A stretch of 64,000 nucleotides of DNA, taken from contig NZ_AYSJ01000002.1 in assembly GCF_000517265.1 (NCBI RefSeq), forward strand, positions 53,119-117,118, in the 5' to 3' direction. The translations under genes and the position numbers were made by a program. This document shows, in pieces, positions 1-12,828 of this stretch. The notes beneath the pieces were generated by a model that had not been told where the DNA came from, made no database searches, and saw nothing but the letters and a program-made list of their open reading frames with translations. Positions within the stretch are counted from its first letter, which is position 1; each line of letters starts with the position of its first letter. Origin of the DNA: Photorhabdus khanii NC19. GTDB taxonomy: Bacteria; Pseudomonadota; Gammaproteobacteria; Enterobacterales; Enterobacteriaceae.

Positions 1-877
1 GCTGGGCATCAATATTGAATGCTTTGGCGATATCGGCGTTCATTTCAGTACCTTTGATACCGAGAATACCGCGTTTGACTTCACCATGAGCAATAAGCTG
101 CTCACTCAGGGTTTTTACCATATTACTTGGGATGGCAAAGCCGATACCGATGTTACCGCCGCCTGGAGCCAGAATTGCGGTGTTGATACCAATCAACTCG
201 CCATTCAAATTAACCAGTGCTCCACCGGAGTTACCACGGTTAATCGAGGCGTCGGTTTGGATAAAGTTTTCCAGCCCTTCGAGATTCAGACCGCTGCGTC
301 CTAACGCCGAGATAATTCCTGAAGTCGCAGTTTGACCAAGACCGAACGGATTACCCACCGCCACAGCAAAATCACCAACCCGGAGCTTATCGGAATCGGC
401 TATTGTGATTGCCGTTAAATTTTTGGCATCTTTCAGTTGCAGCAAGGCGATGTCAGTTTGAGCGTCGCGACCTAACAGTTTAGCTTCATATTCACGCCCA
501 TCGTTCAATTGCACACGGATTTTATCCGCATTCTCAATAACGTGATTGTTGGTCAATATATAACCTTTGGCAGCGTCAATGATGACACCTGAGCCAAGCC
601 CCTGAAATGGGCGGGTACTTTCACGGCCCATTGGCAGATTCGGGCCAAAGAAGAACCTGAACTCTTCCGGTATACTCTGCTCCTGTTGTACCTGAGTACC
701 GGAAACATGCACGCTGACAACTGCCGGCAATACTTTCTCAAGCATCGGAGCGAGGCTTGGCAGCTCCTGACCGGCAATAGCAGCAGGTAAAGCAGCGCTA
801 CTGATGGCAGGAACGGAAGCTACGGATAACCCGATACTGATTGCTAACGCACTAAGGAATAAGTTTTTTCTTTTCAT
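1..877 (-). CDS. degQ: Periplasmic serine endoprotease DegQ (HtrA family), 5' part only
   Basis: Reading from an ATG at 877 toward the window edge gives about 292 residues of an HtrA protease. A hydrophobic signal peptide covers roughly residues 5-28. The trypsin-like domain shows the full catalytic triad: His112 (TNNHV), Asp142 (QTDIALL) and Ser217 (GNSGG). The PDZ domains lie beyond the edge. HtrA proteases of this family degrade misfolded periplasmic proteins. DegQ is preferred over DegP because the neighbours zapG and zapE are those of degQ in enterobacteria and the region before the protease domain is short. The gene is incomplete only because the window starts inside it. Confidence 0.9.
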   Translation of the reverse strand, partial: MKRKNLFLSALAISIGLSVASVPAISSAALPAAIAGQELPSLAPMLEKVLPAVVSVHVSGTQVQQEQSIPEEFRFFFGPNLPMGRESTRPFQGLGSGVIIDAAKGYILTNNHVIENADKIRVQLNDGREYEAKLLGRDAQTDIALLQLKDAKNLTAITIADSDKLRVGDFAVAVGNPFGLGQTATSGIISALGRSGLNLEGLENFIQTDASINRGNSGGALVNLNGELIGINTAILAPGGGNIGIGFAIPSNMVKTLSEQLIAHGEVKRGILGIKGTEMNADIAKAFNIDAQ

Positions 878-1085
878 CTAATTTCGTTCTCTTGTATACC
901 TAAGCCAGAAGGCTAATAAGTTAATTCGGGCAAGTTGCCATGATTACTCTATGACTGTTAATTATTAAGTAAAGTTCATCTGGCAAACAGACTTGGCACG
1001 ATTTTTTACAAGGATTTACATGATTGAAGAATAAAAAAACAAAACTTTTTGCGGATAGAGAAGAGATCTTGCCTTTGGAATTAAT

Positions 1086-1110
1086 GCTGTGGCACAAAAC
1101 ATGCCACAGC
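1086..1110 (-). terminator. Stem-loop between zapG and degQ, possible terminator
   Basis: A perfect 9-bp stem (GCTGTGGCA / TGCCACAGC) with a 7-nt loop lies just after the zapG stop. No clear T-run follows on either strand, so it may be a processing or Rho-assisted end rather than a classical intrinsic terminator. Confidence 0.4.
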
Positions 1111-1118
1111 AGAAATAG

Positions 1119-1523
1119 TTACTGGTTTTTTTCATTAACCGGGCGGAACAGGCCGGAAGCGCCATCAGAGTAATCTCTTGGAGGCATTTTAACCGGAGCC
1201 TGATCATTATCTGCTTCTGATTCAGTCAGTCGATAATTGAATGGATTTTCTTGTACTGGCATATTCGGCATCAGCTCGTGAGAGCTTTTGGCCATATGCT
1301 GATACAACTGGCGATAATCGCGGGCCATATTGTCGAGTAATTCTGCACTGTGGGCAAAATGGCCGACTAATTCTTTACGGTACACTTCCAGTTCTGATTT
1401 ATTATTCTCCAGTTCAGTTTGTAAGGCTCCCTGCTGGCGCAGCTTAGTGTTACCAAAGCGCATGACTAGCGCTCCGATAACAAAACCCACCACTAATCCA
1501 ATCAGTGCATACTCCCAAGTCAT
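1119..1523 (-). CDS. zapG: ZapG/YhcB, inner-membrane cell-envelope and division protein (DUF1043)
   Basis: This 134-aa protein has one N-terminal membrane helix (about residues 4-22, ALIGLVVGFVIGALV), then a coiled-coil region (about 28-85) and a charged flexible tail. That is the layout and length of enterobacterial YhcB/ZapG, linked in E. coli to coordination of envelope growth and division. A strong ribosome-binding site (AAGGAG) sits before the ATG. It lies between degQ and zapE, as in relatives, with zapE transcribed divergently. Identification rests on architecture, sequence resemblance and synteny. Confidence 0.88.
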   Translation of the reverse strand: MTWEYALIGLVVGFVIGALVMRFGNTKLRQQGALQTELENNKSELEVYRKELVGHFAHSAELLDNMARDYRQLYQHMAKSSHELMPNMPVQENPFNYRLTESEADNDQAPVKMPPRDYSDGASGLFRPVNEKNQ

Positions 1524-1743
1524 AGCTACTCCTTCATCAACATCGTTGTTCAGCAGAATGTTTCACTTAATTATCGTCACTATAACCGTTAATCTAGTTA
1601 GAGTGGAATATTGATCATGATTTACATATTGTTTGTAGACCTTATTTTGAACCTTATTGTAGACAATTGATCTGGTGATAAGGTCAATCTGAATCATAAA
1701 AACGATAAAAAACGGGCAATTATTTTTTAAGGATTGTTTTGTC

Positions 1744-2874
1744 ATGCCATCATTGATTATCCCTTCATCATTCTATCAAAAAGCCCTTTCTAAGGGGGAA
1801 TACCAGCCAGATGATGTCCAACGTCGTGTCGTTGCTCAATTGGATGTTATTCACTATGCCCTGATTAATACTTCTTCCGGCCATCCAGCGAAGCGAAAAA
1901 GCTTGAAAGGGCGACTGAGTAAATTATTAGGCAAACAGACTTCAACGACCTGTACACCTGTTCAAGGGCTTTATATGTGGGGTGGGGTTGGCAGAGGGAA
2001 AACGTGGTTAATGGATATGTTTTACCAGAGTTTGCCAGGTAAAAGAAAACTGCGTTTGCATTTTCATCGCTTTATGCTGCGGGTGCATGAAGAATTAAAG
2101 GTGTTGCAAGGGCATGAGGATCCGCTGGATATTGTCGCGGATGGTTTTAAAGCAGAAACCGATGTGCTCTGCTTTGATGAATTCTTCGTTTCTGATATTA
2201 CTGATGCCATGATCCTTGGCACATTGTTGGAGGCTCTGTTTGTCAGGGGGATCACGTTGATTGCAACGTCTAATATTCTTCCCGATGAACTCTATCGTAA
2301 TGGTTTACAGCGAGCTCGTTTTTTACCTGCGATTGAGCAGATTAAAAAATATTGTGACGTAATGAATGTGGATTCAGGTATTGATTATCGGCTGCGTACT
2401 TTGACACAGGCTCATCTCTATTTCACACCGCTGAATGAAGATAATGAACGGGCTATGGATCGAATATTTATCCGTTTGGCGGGTAAAAGCAGTGAGCAAG
2501 CCCCGATATTGGAAATTAATCATCGGCAGATGCCGGCAATTCGTAGTGCCGATGGTGTATTGGCAATTGGATTTAAAGTTTTGTGTGAAGATGCCCGTAG
2601 TCAGATGGACTACATTGTTTTATCAAAACTTTATCACACCGTTTTGTTATATCAGGTTCCGGTGATAATGTCTGGTAATGAAAATGCTGCTCGTCGTTTT
2701 CTGGCGCTGGTTGATGAATTCTACGAGCGTCGGGTAAAACTGATAATTAATGCCGCGGTACCGATGGAACAGATTTACCAAGGGGTTTTGCTGACTTTCG
2801 AATACCAGCGTTGCTTGTCCCGCTTGCAGGAAATGCAAAGCGAAGAATATCTGAAATTACCTCATTTGCCTTAA
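1744..2874 (+). CDS. zapE: ZapE, AFG1-family division ATPase
   Basis: The 376-aa protein is an AFG1-like P-loop ATPase. Walker A (GGVGRGKT) is at residues 80-87 and a Walker B-like CFDEFFVSD segment at about 138-146, followed by a sensor-type ATSN motif. ZapE binds FtsZ and destabilises the Z ring under stress in E. coli. Length matches the family (about 375 aa). It is divergent from zapG and upstream of rplM, the conserved order. The ATG follows an AAGGA-like ribosome-binding site. Confidence 0.93.
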   Translation: MPSLIIPSSFYQKALSKGEYQPDDVQRRVVAQLDVIHYALINTSSGHPAKRKSLKGRLSKLLGKQTSTTCTPVQGLYMWGGVGRGKTWLMDMFYQSLPGKRKLRLHFHRFMLRVHEELKVLQGHEDPLDIVADGFKAETDVLCFDEFFVSDITDAMILGTLLEALFVRGITLIATSNILPDELYRNGLQRARFLPAIEQIKKYCDVMNVDSGIDYRLRTLTQAHLYFTPLNEDNERAMDRIFIRLAGKSSEQAPILEINHRQMPAIRSADGVLAIGFKVLCEDARSQMDYIVLSKLYHTVLLYQVPVIMSGNENAARRFLALVDEFYERRVKLIINAAVPMEQIYQGVLLTFEYQRCLSRLQEMQSEEYLKLPHLP

Positions 2875-2956
2875 TCTTGTGCTTATCCTGTATATTTCGG
2901 ACTAAAGTTGATTTTAAATAATTCAAATTGGGGTCGATTTTTATTTGTGACTTCTC

Positions 2957-2962
2957 TATAAT
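2957..2962 (+). promoter_or_regulatory. Likely -10 box of the rplM-rpsI promoter
   Basis: A perfect TATAAT is followed by a GC-rich stretch (CTTGCGACCCC) of the kind seen at growth-rate-controlled ribosomal promoters. No good -35 hexamer stands at the right distance. It would leave a leader of about 160 nt before rplM; L13 is known to control its own operon in E. coli, but no regulatory structure was verified here. Confidence 0.45.
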
Positions 2963-3122
2963 CTTGCGACCCCACGTTACAGCAATGTTTTTTTTCCCAA
3001 AAAACTTGCATAGTGCCGGCATAGGCTATTCGAAGGGGTAGGTTTGCTGGACAAGAGTCGTGTGAACCTCAGCAGTTTCTGAACCTTGAGTGTTCACCAA
3101 CGTGTAACTTATTATTGGGTAA

Positions 3123-3557
<435 letters not shown>

Positions 3558-3569
3558 TCGGGATTATAG

Positions 3570-3965
<396 letters not shown>

Positions 3966-3997
3966 TTTTTTGTCTTTATGGCAATTACTTAATGTTA

Positions 3998-4024
3998 AAA
4001 CCCGTCTTTATGGCGGGTTTTTTA
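3998..4024 (+). terminator. Intrinsic terminator of rplM-rpsI
   Basis: A 7-bp stem (AAACCCG / CGGGTTT) is followed by a T-run, 33 nt after the rpsI stop. Confidence 0.85.
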
Positions 4025-4255
4025 CTTAATTATCCATACACTTCCCCCAAAATGTACAAAATCTGGTAAACTAGTGCCAATTTTTGCCTCATCCATTTAT
4101 CTGCTTACTATCTGAACGATAGCCATTGTGTCGAGTAGCGCATTCCGTATTCACCGTTGCGGCGCAGAAACATAAGGGGTGAGAATGAGTGAGTAGGAAT
4201 AGTCGTTATAGCGTGGGACTATTCATTCCTTTTTTAGATAAACTTGGAGGTTTTC

Positions 4256-4897
4256 ATGGCTGTCGCTGCCAACAAACGTTCGGTAATGACTCTGTTTTCA
4301 GGCCCGGCCGACATTTTTAGCCATCAAGTGCGAATTGTACTGGCGGAAAAAGGTGTCAGTGTTGAAGTTGAACAGGTTGAGGCCGGTAATTTGCCACAGG
4401 ACCTTATCGATCTGAACCCTTATCAGACAGTTCCGACTTTGGTTGACCGTGAGCTGACGCTGTATGACTCCCGCATCATTATGGAATATCTCGATGAGCG
4501 TTTTCCTCATCCGCCATTAATGCCAGTGTATCCGGTTGCCCGTGGTTCCAGCCGTTTGATGATGCACCGCATTGAGAAAGACTGGTATTCCCTGATGCAC
4601 ACTATTGAGAAAGGTAATTCTCAGGAAGCCAATGCTGCCCGTAAACGATTAGCAGAAGAATTGCTGGCAGTAGCGCCAATATTTAAAGAGATGCCATTCT
4701 TTATGAGTGAAGAATTCAGTTTGGTTGATTGCTATCTTGCCCCTTTACTATGGCGTTTACCTGAACTGGGTATAGAGTTACCGAGTTCTGGCACCAAAGA
4801 TTTACAAATTTACATGCAGCGTGTCTTTGAACGTGATGCATTCCTGGCTTCATTAACAGAAGCTGAACGTGAAATGCGCTTGCAATCCAGGAACTGA
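4256..4897 (+). CDS. sspA: Stringent starvation protein A (RNA-polymerase-associated)
   Basis: SspA has a glutathione-transferase fold but binds RNA polymerase and supports stationary-phase and phage P1 late transcription in E. coli. The 213-aa product shows the family segments SGPADIFSHQVRIVLAEKG near the N-terminus and ERFPHPPLMPVYPV in the middle. The open frame could begin at 4244, but the GGAGG ribosome-binding site is spaced for the ATG at 4256, which also gives the usual length. sspB follows after 3 nt, so the two are cotranscribed and probably translationally linked. Confidence 0.96.
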   Translation: MAVAANKRSVMTLFSGPADIFSHQVRIVLAEKGVSVEVEQVEAGNLPQDLIDLNPYQTVPTLVDRELTLYDSRIIMEYLDERFPHPPLMPVYPVARGSSRLMMHRIEKDWYSLMHTIEKGNSQEANAARKRLAEELLAVAPIFKEMPFFMSEEFSLVDCYLAPLLWRLPELGIELPSSGTKDLQIYMQRVFERDAFLASLTEAEREMRLQSRN

Positions 4898-4900
4898 TTT

Positions 4901-5410
4901 ATGGAGTTGTCTCAAATGTCTCCTCGTCGTCCTTATTTGTTGCGTGCTCACTACGAGTGGTTACTGGATAATGATATGACTCCATATCTGGTTGTAGACG
5001 TGACTTTACGTGGAGTAAATGTACCAATGGAATATGCCCGTGATGGGCAAATTGTGCTGAATATAGCGCCGAGAGCTGTTGGTAATCTTGAGTTAACCAA
5101 TGATGAAGTACGCTTCAATGCCCGTTTTGGCGGTATGCCCCGTCAGATTAATGTACCAATGGTGGCGGTTCTCTCTATTTATAGCCGTGAAAATGGGGCA
5201 GGAATGATGTTTGAGCCTGAAGCAGCTTATAAAGATGAATATCTTTTTGAGTCCACTTCAGGGAATGATAAAGCTGGCGCTTCTGCGACAGATAACCTGG
5301 TATTAGTTACGGATACCCTCCGCGATGCTGAAGATAATAGTGGAACTTCACCCGATGATGAGCCACCAAAACCGACAAGAGGGCGTCCTGCTTTACGGGT
5401 AGTAAAATGA
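4901..5410 (+). CDS. sspB: ClpXP adaptor SspB
   Basis: SspB delivers ssrA-tagged proteins to ClpXP. The first 110 residues closely match the E. coli ssrA-binding domain (RRPYLLRA, DGQIVLNIAPRAVGNLEL, ARFGG). The middle is an acidic, variable linker, and the C-terminus ends in GRPALRVVK, the conserved ClpX-binding tail. The total of 169 aa is typical. It sits 3 nt after sspA and is followed by an intrinsic terminator. Confidence 0.96.
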   Translation: MELSQMSPRRPYLLRAHYEWLLDNDMTPYLVVDVTLRGVNVPMEYARDGQIVLNIAPRAVGNLELTNDEVRFNARFGGMPRQINVPMVAVLSIYSRENGAGMMFEPEAAYKDEYLFESTSGNDKAGASATDNLVLVTDTLRDAEDNSGTSPDDEPPKPTRGRPALRVVK

Positions 5411-5418
5411 GCGCTAAC

Positions 5419-5446
5419 AAGGGGGCAACTTGCCTCCTTATTTTTT
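5419..5446 (+). terminator. Intrinsic terminator of sspAB
   Basis: A 9-bp stem (AAGGGGGCA / TGCCTCCTT, one G-T pair) with a 3-nt loop is followed directly by a T-rich run, 8 nt past the sspB stop. Confidence 0.85.
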
Positions 5447-5458
5447 CAAATTTATTGA

Positions 5459-5971
5459 TTAAAATTCCACATTGTAGGCTTTCTCTAGCTCCCAGAAACA
5501 TTCTTCTACTCTGTTTTTAACTTCGTAGTCTGTGATAGACCCTAAGCTCTTTCTGACTTTATTGACAAACTCTATTTTATTCTCTCTGGTCTCAAGTTCT
5601 GGCGGAATTGTACAGATATCAGACAATGATATGTTATTTTCTTTATCAGCAGTAGCAAGGACATCAACGGGATTATTAATTAATGCCATAGAGAGTGCGT
5701 ATTGCATCTCTTTGGAAAAATCCAGATGTATAGTTTGAGTTAATTTAAAAGCCAGTTTTATCCAGTCACGGTCACCAGTAGTAATTTTGTGAGTAATTTC
5801 TTGTCTGGCTCCCGTCTCCCCTAATTCTGCAACAACAGAGTTGATACCTCTATTGATAATCTCTTTGTTAATATTATCGGGTGTAACGTTTTGTGACAAT
5901 GCAAGCGTCGGAAGAGTAGTACCAGTAAGCAACGTTAAAGACAAAAAAATTAGAGCTTTTATTATTTTCAT
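5459..5971 (-). CDS. Small exported protein of unknown function
   Basis: The product is 170 aa from the ATG at 5971, which is better spaced from an upstream purine stretch than the ATG at 5977. Residues 1 to about 25 form a clear signal peptide (MKIIKALIFLSLTLL..., then TLALSQ), so the protein should be exported. The mature part is hydrophilic and probably helical; two cysteines (in SDICTIPPEL and RVEECFWELEK) could form a disulfide. No known family is recognised. It stands alone between the sspAB terminator and gltD, where E. coli has no such gene, and its DNA is AT-rich, so it may be a lineage-specific gain. Confidence 0.7.
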   Translation of the reverse strand: MKIIKALIFLSLTLLTGTTLPTLALSQNVTPDNINKEIINRGINSVVAELGETGARQEITHKITTGDRDWIKLAFKLTQTIHLDFSKEMQYALSMALINNPVDVLATADKENNISLSDICTIPPELETRENKIEFVNKVRKSLGSITDYEVKNRVEECFWELEKAYNVEF

Positions 5972-6171
5972 TAACATTTCCAGGATTTATAGTTTAGTAA
6001 GCATAGTGTTACCTGAGTCGGATAGCTGGTAAAATCCACTCTGATAAGATGAAATGTACCTAAATGTTAATTATGACAGTAATAAGTACGGAATGTTCAA
6101 TAAGCACATTCACTCTTTATATAAAAATAGTCCAGCTAATATAAATTATCGAGATGATAATAGGAAGGTTT

Positions 6172-6189
6172 GGGAGCTGGAAAGCTCCC
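6172..6189. terminator. Short stem-loop after gltD
   Basis: A 7-bp stem (GGGAGCT / AGCTCCC) lies 9 nt past the gltD stop. On the minus strand no T-run follows, so its role as the gltBD terminator is uncertain. Confidence 0.4.
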
Positions 6190-6197
6190 TTTGTTTA

Positions 6198-7625
<1,428 letters not shown>

Positions 7626-10600
7626 TTACTGCGCTTGAATTCGCAACTCTGCGGAAGAACGACTGCGATGTCCCAGCAGGGCTTTTACATCACTGGATTT
7701 TGCTTTCACAAGTGCAAATTTGCTCAACCACTGTTGCCAGTTAGCAAGAATATCTTCACCGCGCTGGGAACCGGTCAGGAGAACGTGTTCAGTGATAAGT
7801 CCTCTCAAATGTTCTTCGTGAATAGCTAAGGTCTCTACTGCCAGAACTTCTACCAGCTCTGGGTTAACCCGTTTGCGGAAATCATCATTTTCATCCAGAA
7901 CATAGGCAAAACCGCCGGTCATTCCTGCACCAAAGTTTATTCCGGTGCGTCCGAGAATGCAGACGATACCGCCTGTCATATATTCACAGCCATTATCTCC
8001 GATACCTTCGACAACGGTAATAGCACCTGAATTGCGAACAGCGAAGCGTTCTCCGGCACGTCCAGCAGCGTATAACTTGCCTCCGGTCGCCCCATACAGA
8101 CATGTGTTGCCAATGATGGTTGCCTGATGGCTTTTGAAGGCAGAACCGACAGGTGGGTGTATGACGATGCGGCCACCGGCCATACCTTTACCAACATAGT
8201 CATTGGCATCACCGATAAGTGTCAGCTCCAGACCGCCGGCATTCCAGACACCAAAACTTTGACCGGCAGTACCATTGAAATGAATTTTTATTGGAGCAGC
8301 GGCGACGCCCTGATTACCATAGCGGGCAGCGATAAAGCCAGAAAGAGAAGCCCCGACTGAACGATCGGTATTACGGATATCAAAATAGAAAGTTTTACTT
8401 TGTTGGTTCTCAATATAACTGGAGGCTTGAGCTAATAAGTTTTTATTCAATGTGCCATTATCAAATGGCGGGTTATTTTCAGTGCAATATAACGTTTTGC
8501 CCTGATGGGGTTCAGCTGTTGCCAAGAGCGGCTCAAGATTTAATTTGCTCTGTTTTGCTGAAATGCCTGCCAATACTTCCAGCAGCTCAGTTCGGCCTAT
8601 TAAGTCAGTCAGATTTCTGACCCCTAATTCCGCCATGATCTCTCTGGTTTCACGAGCGATAAAATGGAAGTAATTTATTACCCGCTCAGGCAATCCGTGG
8701 TAATGGTCGCGGCGTAATTTCTCATCTTGCGTTGCAACACCGGTTGCACAGTTATTCAGGTGGCAGATACGCAGATATTTGCACCCAAGGGCAACCATGG
8801 GGCCGGTGCCGAAACCGAAACTTTCAGCACCAAGAATGGCTGCTTTGATAATGTCCACGCCGGTTTTCAACCCGCCATCTACCTGTAAACGGATCTTATG
8901 GCGCAATCCGTTGGCAACCAGAGCCTGTTGAGTTTCCACTAATCCCAATTCCCAGGGGCATCCGGCATACTTCACTGATGACAATGGACTGGCGCCAGTA
9001 CCGCCATCGTAACCTGCGATAGTAATTAAATCGGCATAAGCCTTGGCAACACCCGTTGCAACGGTACCAACGCCTGGCTCTGAAACCAGTTTTACTGAGA
9101 TCAGCGCATTGGGATTGATCTGCTTTAGATCGAAAATCAACTGAGCCAGATCTTCAATAGAATAAATATCGTGATGCGGTGGTGGAGAAATAAGTGTTAC
9201 GCCTGGTACGGAATAACGTAGTTTTGCAATATACGGTGTGACCTTATCACCCGGTAATTGCCCGCCTTCTCCAGGTTTAGCACCTTGGGCCACTTTAATC
9301 TGAATCACATCAGCGTTGACCAGATAGGCAGGTGTTACACCGAACCGGCCGGAAGCAACTTGCTTGATACGGGAAACTTTTTTTGTACCATAACGTGCGG
9401 GATCTTCTCCGCCTTCACCGGAGTTGGAAAAGCCACCCAGCGTATTCATTGCTTCAGCCAGAGCTTCGTGTGCTTCAGGGCTTAATGCCCCAATCGACAT
9501 TGCGGCGGTATCAAAGCGTTTAAACAGCGCTCCGGCGGGCTCCACTTCTTCAATGGGGATAGGTTCATCTTTTGTTTTTATCGCCAGCAAATCACGGATT
9601 GTGGTCACTGGACGCTGATTAACCAAGCGGCTATATTTCAAATAATCGCTGTATTCGCCACTGTGAACCGCAGATTGTAGTGTGCTTATGACATCCGGGT
9701 TATAAGCGTGGTATTCGCCGTTATGTACATATTTCAGTAACCCTCCCTGATCAACTGGATGGCGGGGAAGCCATGCACGTTTGGATAAGTTTCTCAGGTC
9801 CTGTTCAAAATCGCTGAAGTTAGCACCACCAATCCGGCTGACAACACCATTGAAGCAAAGCTCAGTTAATTCAGAATGTAAGCCGACAGCTTCAAACAGT
9901 TTAGAGCAACGATAGGAGGCGATAGTCGAGATGCCCATTTTCGACATGATTTTATATAGCCCTTTATTAATGCCATTGCGGTAGTTGAGCATGACATCAG
10001 CATAGGGTTTATTAATCGTGCCATTATCGACCATTTTGGCCAGTGATTCGTAAGCCAGATAGGGATAGATAGCGGTTGCACCAAATCCCAGCAGCACAGT
10101 GAAATGATGTGGATCACGGGCACTCGCAGTTTCTACTATCAGGTTGGTATCGCAGCGCAGGTTTTTTTCCACCAAACGGTGCTGAATGGCCCCGACAGCC
10201 ATAGGAGCCGGTATGGGTAACTTCTCCTGCGTAATATTGCGGTCAGATAATACCAGCAATACTGCACCATCTCTGGCGAGCTGTTCAGCCTGGTCACACA
10301 ATGCAAACAGCGCATTTTGCAGATGAGTTTCCTGCGGATTGAAAGTTAAGTCTACGTGTTCTGCACGATAGTGCGGACTTTGCTGTGTTGTTAATTGATG
10401 AAAATCAGAGTAGAGCAGAATAGGGGATTTAAAACTTAACCGATGCGCCTGTCCCTCAGCTTCACAAAATACGTTCATCTCCCGTCCAATGCAGGTGGTG
10501 AGAGACATAACATGCGCTTCGCGTAGTGGATCAATTGGCGGGTTAGTGACTTGAGCGAATTGCTGACGGAAATAGTCATAAATAATCCGTGGACGGCTGG

Positions 10601-12083
10601 AAAGTACAGCAAACGGCGTATCATCACCCATTGATCCCGTCGCTTCCTGACCATTCTCTCCCAAGACCCGGATAATTTGATCCAGTTCTTCATTACTGTA
10701 GGCAAATTGTTTTTGATAAACCGCCAGTGATTGATCGTTCAGATCCCGGTGACCAGCCTGATCTTCCAGTAATTCTTCAAATGGGATCAGGCGCTTGACG
10801 TTTTTATCCATCCATTCTTTATAGGGATGGCGGCTTTTCAGGTCATTGTCTGTTTCTTCTGCATGAAGGATACGGCCTTGGCGGGTATCAATTACCATGA
10901 GTTCACCGGGGCCGACTCGTCCCTTTTCTACGACTTCGTCAGGCTGATAATCCCAGATGCCGACTTCGGAAGCACAAGTGATCAGCTTATCTTTAGTAAT
11001 GACATAACGTGCCGGGCGTAAGCCATTACGATCCAGATTACAGGCAGCATAGCGGCCATCTGACATGACGATACCGGCAGGACCATCCCAGGGTTCCATG
11101 TGCATAGAGTTGAAATCAAAGAAAGCGCGCAGATCCTCATCCATATCAGGATTGTTCTGCCATGCCGGCGGGACCAGCAACCGCATAGCACGGATTAAAT
11201 CCATTCCGCCATTGAGAAACAGCTCCAGCATGTTATCCAGCGAGCTGGAGTCTGATCCTGTTTCGTTGACAAAAGGAGCCGCAGATTGCAGATCAGGGAT
11301 AAGCGGGGTTTTGAATTTATAGGCTCTTGCCCGTGCCCACTGGCGGTTGCCGGTAATGGTATTTATTTCACCATTATGAGCGAGATAGCGGAAAGGCTGT
11401 GCCAATGGCCAACGTGGTACGGTATTGGTTGAGAAACGCTGATGGAACAGGCAGATTGCTGATTCTAATCGTAAATCAGCCAGATCAGGATAGAAACGGG
11501 GTAAATCTGCCGCCATGCACAGCCCTTTATAGATGGTCACCAGATTGGACAAACTACAAACATAAAAATCACTGTCGCTGATGCGTTTTTCTATCCGGCG
11601 GCGGGCAACGAATAAACGGCGTTCTAAATCACGGGCACGCCAGCCAGCAGGAGCATTAACAAAAATCTGTTCGATACGGGGGAGGCTGGAAAGGGCGATT
11701 TCTCCCAGAATATCACTGTTGGTCGGTACTTCACGCCAGCCAACGACTGACAGCGTTTCATTTTGCAGCTCCTGTTCGACTATTTCCCGGCAGTTTTGGG
11801 CAATCTGAGGATCCTGGCTGAGAAATAGCATACCGACTGCATAATTGCGGGCTAAACGCCATTCGTGCTCTTGTGCGACCATCCGAAAAAAACGGTCGGG
11901 TTTTTGCAGCAATAAACCGCAACCATCGCCGGTTTTACCATCTGCCAGAATTGCGCCACGATGTTGCATTCGTGCCAGTGCATGGATAGCGGTACGGACT
12001 ACTTTGTGGCTTGGCTCCCCTTCAATATGGGCTATCAGTCCAAAGCCACAGTTATCCTTTTCTTGAGATTTGTTATACAGCAT
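7626..12083 (-). CDS. gltB: Glutamate synthase (NADPH) large subunit
   Basis: GltB hydrolyses glutamine and transfers the ammonia to 2-oxoglutarate. The start at 12083 is chosen because a GGGGAGG ribosome-binding site lies just upstream; it gives 1485 aa, about the E. coli length, and places the nucleophile Cys at residue 12 ([11 protein letters not shown]) after an 11-residue propeptide. An in-frame start at 12182 would add 33 residues with no family match. The class II glutaminase domain is followed by the FMN/3Fe-4S synthase region (CRYLR-like [19 protein letters not shown] motif region) and the C-terminal beta-helix rich in glycine. Confidence 0.97.
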   Translation of the reverse strand: MLYNKSQEKDNCGFGLIAHIEGEPSHKVVRTAIHALARMQHRGAILADGKTGDGCGLLLQKPDRFFRMVAQEHEWRLARNYAVGMLFLSQDPQIAQNCREIVEQELQNETLSVVGWREVPTNSDILGEIALSSLPRIEQIFVNAPAGWRARDLERRLFVARRRIEKRISDSDFYVCSLSNLVTIYKGLCMAADLPRFYPDLADLRLESAICLFHQRFSTNTVPRWPLAQPFRYLAHNGEINTITGNRQWARARAYKFKTPLIPDLQSAAPFVNETGSDSSSLDNMLELFLNGGMDLIRAMRLLVPPAWQNNPDMDEDLRAFFDFNSMHMEPWDGPAGIVMSDGRYAACNLDRNGLRPARYVITKDKLITCASEVGIWDYQPDEVVEKGRVGPGELMVIDTRQGRILHAEETDNDLKSRHPYKEWMDKNVKRLIPFEELLEDQAGHRDLNDQSLAVYQKQFAYSNEELDQIIRVLGENGQEATGSMGDDTPFAVLSSRPRIIYDYFRQQFAQVTNPPIDPLREAHVMSLTTCIGREMNVFCEAEGQAHRLSFKSPILLYSDFHQLTTQQSPHYRAEHVDLTFNPQETHLQNALFALCDQAEQLARDGAVLLVLSDRNITQEKLPIPAPMAVGAIQHRLVEKNLRCDTNLIVETASARDPHHFTVLLGFGATAIYPYLAYESLAKMVDNGTINKPYADVMLNYRNGINKGLYKIMSKMGISTIASYRCSKLFEAVGLHSELTELCFNGVVSRIGGANFSDFEQDLRNLSKRAWLPRHPVDQGGLLKYVHNGEYHAYNPDVISTLQSAVHSGEYSDYLKYSRLVNQRPVTTIRDLLAIKTKDEPIPIEEVEPAGALFKRFDTAAMSIGALSPEAHEALAEAMNTLGGFSNSGEGGEDPARYGTKKVSRIKQVASGRFGVTPAYLVNADVIQIKVAQGAKPGEGGQLPGDKVTPYIAKLRYSVPGVTLISPPPHHDIYSIEDLAQLIFDLKQINPNALISVKLVSEPGVGTVATGVAKAYADLITIAGYDGGTGASPLSSVKYAGCPWELGLVETQQALVANGLRHKIRLQVDGGLKTGVDIIKAAILGAESFGFGTGPMVALGCKYLRICHLNNCATGVATQDEKLRRDHYHGLPERVINYFHFIARETREIMAELGVRNLTDLIGRTELLEVLAGISAKQSKLNLEPLLATAEPHQGKTLYCTENNPPFDNGTLNKNLLAQASSYIENQQSKTFYFDIRNTDRSVGASLSGFIAARYGNQGVAAAPIKIHFNGTAGQSFGVWNAGGLELTLIGDANDYVGKGMAGGRIVIHPPVGSAFKSHQATIIGNTCLYGATGGKLYAAGRAGERFAVRNSGAITVVEGIGDNGCEYMTGGIVCILGRTGINFGAGMTGGFAYVLDENDDFRKRVNPELVEVLAVETLAIHEEHLRGLITEHVLLTGSQRGEDILANWQQWLSKFALVKAKSSDVKALLGHRSRSSAELRIQAQ

Positions 12084-12828
12084 AGTGTGAACCTCCCCAG
12101 GTTCTGTCCGACTCTCACAGAAACTCACAGAAATTTGTGAGATGAATATTTTTACAGGCGTCTGAATTGCGCCCTCAATCAACTGCCACCTGTCTATTGA
12201 CTATGAACAGGCGGTACTGAAATGGTATTGTGTCACTGCATAATTATGGTGCAGATGAGGATCTGACGGATGATTTCTAGTGACTTCTCAAGTTAACGAG
12301 AAATGCAGATCAGGTCAAATATAGCTGGGATAAGATAAATACAGGCAAAAAATAGAGTTAATTATATGATTTATAAATAAAAAAATTAATATGAAAGTTG
12401 TGTGATATAGATCATGTTAGAATTTTAATGTGAGTTATATCACTAATATTAGTGTAATATCTGTTTTGTATATACTGTTAAATGTTTATTTTTTGGATTT
12501 AAGTTCCGACAAATATAAACTAAATGGAATTAATATATATTTTTATTTTTTTATAAGAATAAAGTTTTATCTTTTTGTGGTTATTAAAAGAGTGAAAAAG
12601 AATTTTATGCTCATTTTGTCAATGAATTTGATTATTTATTCATGCTTAGATTGTGCGAAAAGACCGGCAGGGGTAAAAAGCCAGAATAATGTTTGGGAAG
12701 TCCTCATCAAAACTATTAAATAATACTATTGTTTTACTCGATCAACAATTTCTGTATTCCTTCAACGAAGTAGCGGACTTTTTACGGTATGATTCGGATT
12801 GGTCATATTTAACGGGAGTCTTTATGAA
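12084..12828. other. Long AT-rich divergent intergenic region between gltB and arcB
   Basis: These 745 bases must hold the divergent promoters of gltBD and arcB. The part near 12,350-12,600 is very AT-rich. An open frame at 12430-12723 (97 codons) has no convincing ribosome-binding site and a low-complexity composition, so it is not called. A GGGAG ribosome-binding site for arcB lies at about 12811. No known RNA was recognised. Confidence 0.6.

Noticed and set aside
12083..12182. Upstream in-frame start for gltB
   Set aside because: The GGGGAGG site and the family N-terminus place the start at 12083; the extra 33 residues have no family match.
12430..12723. 97-codon open frame between gltB and arcB
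   Set aside because: Very AT-rich, low-complexity product rich in Ile/Phe/Tyr, no convincing ribosome-binding site; it looks like chance in an AT-rich gap.
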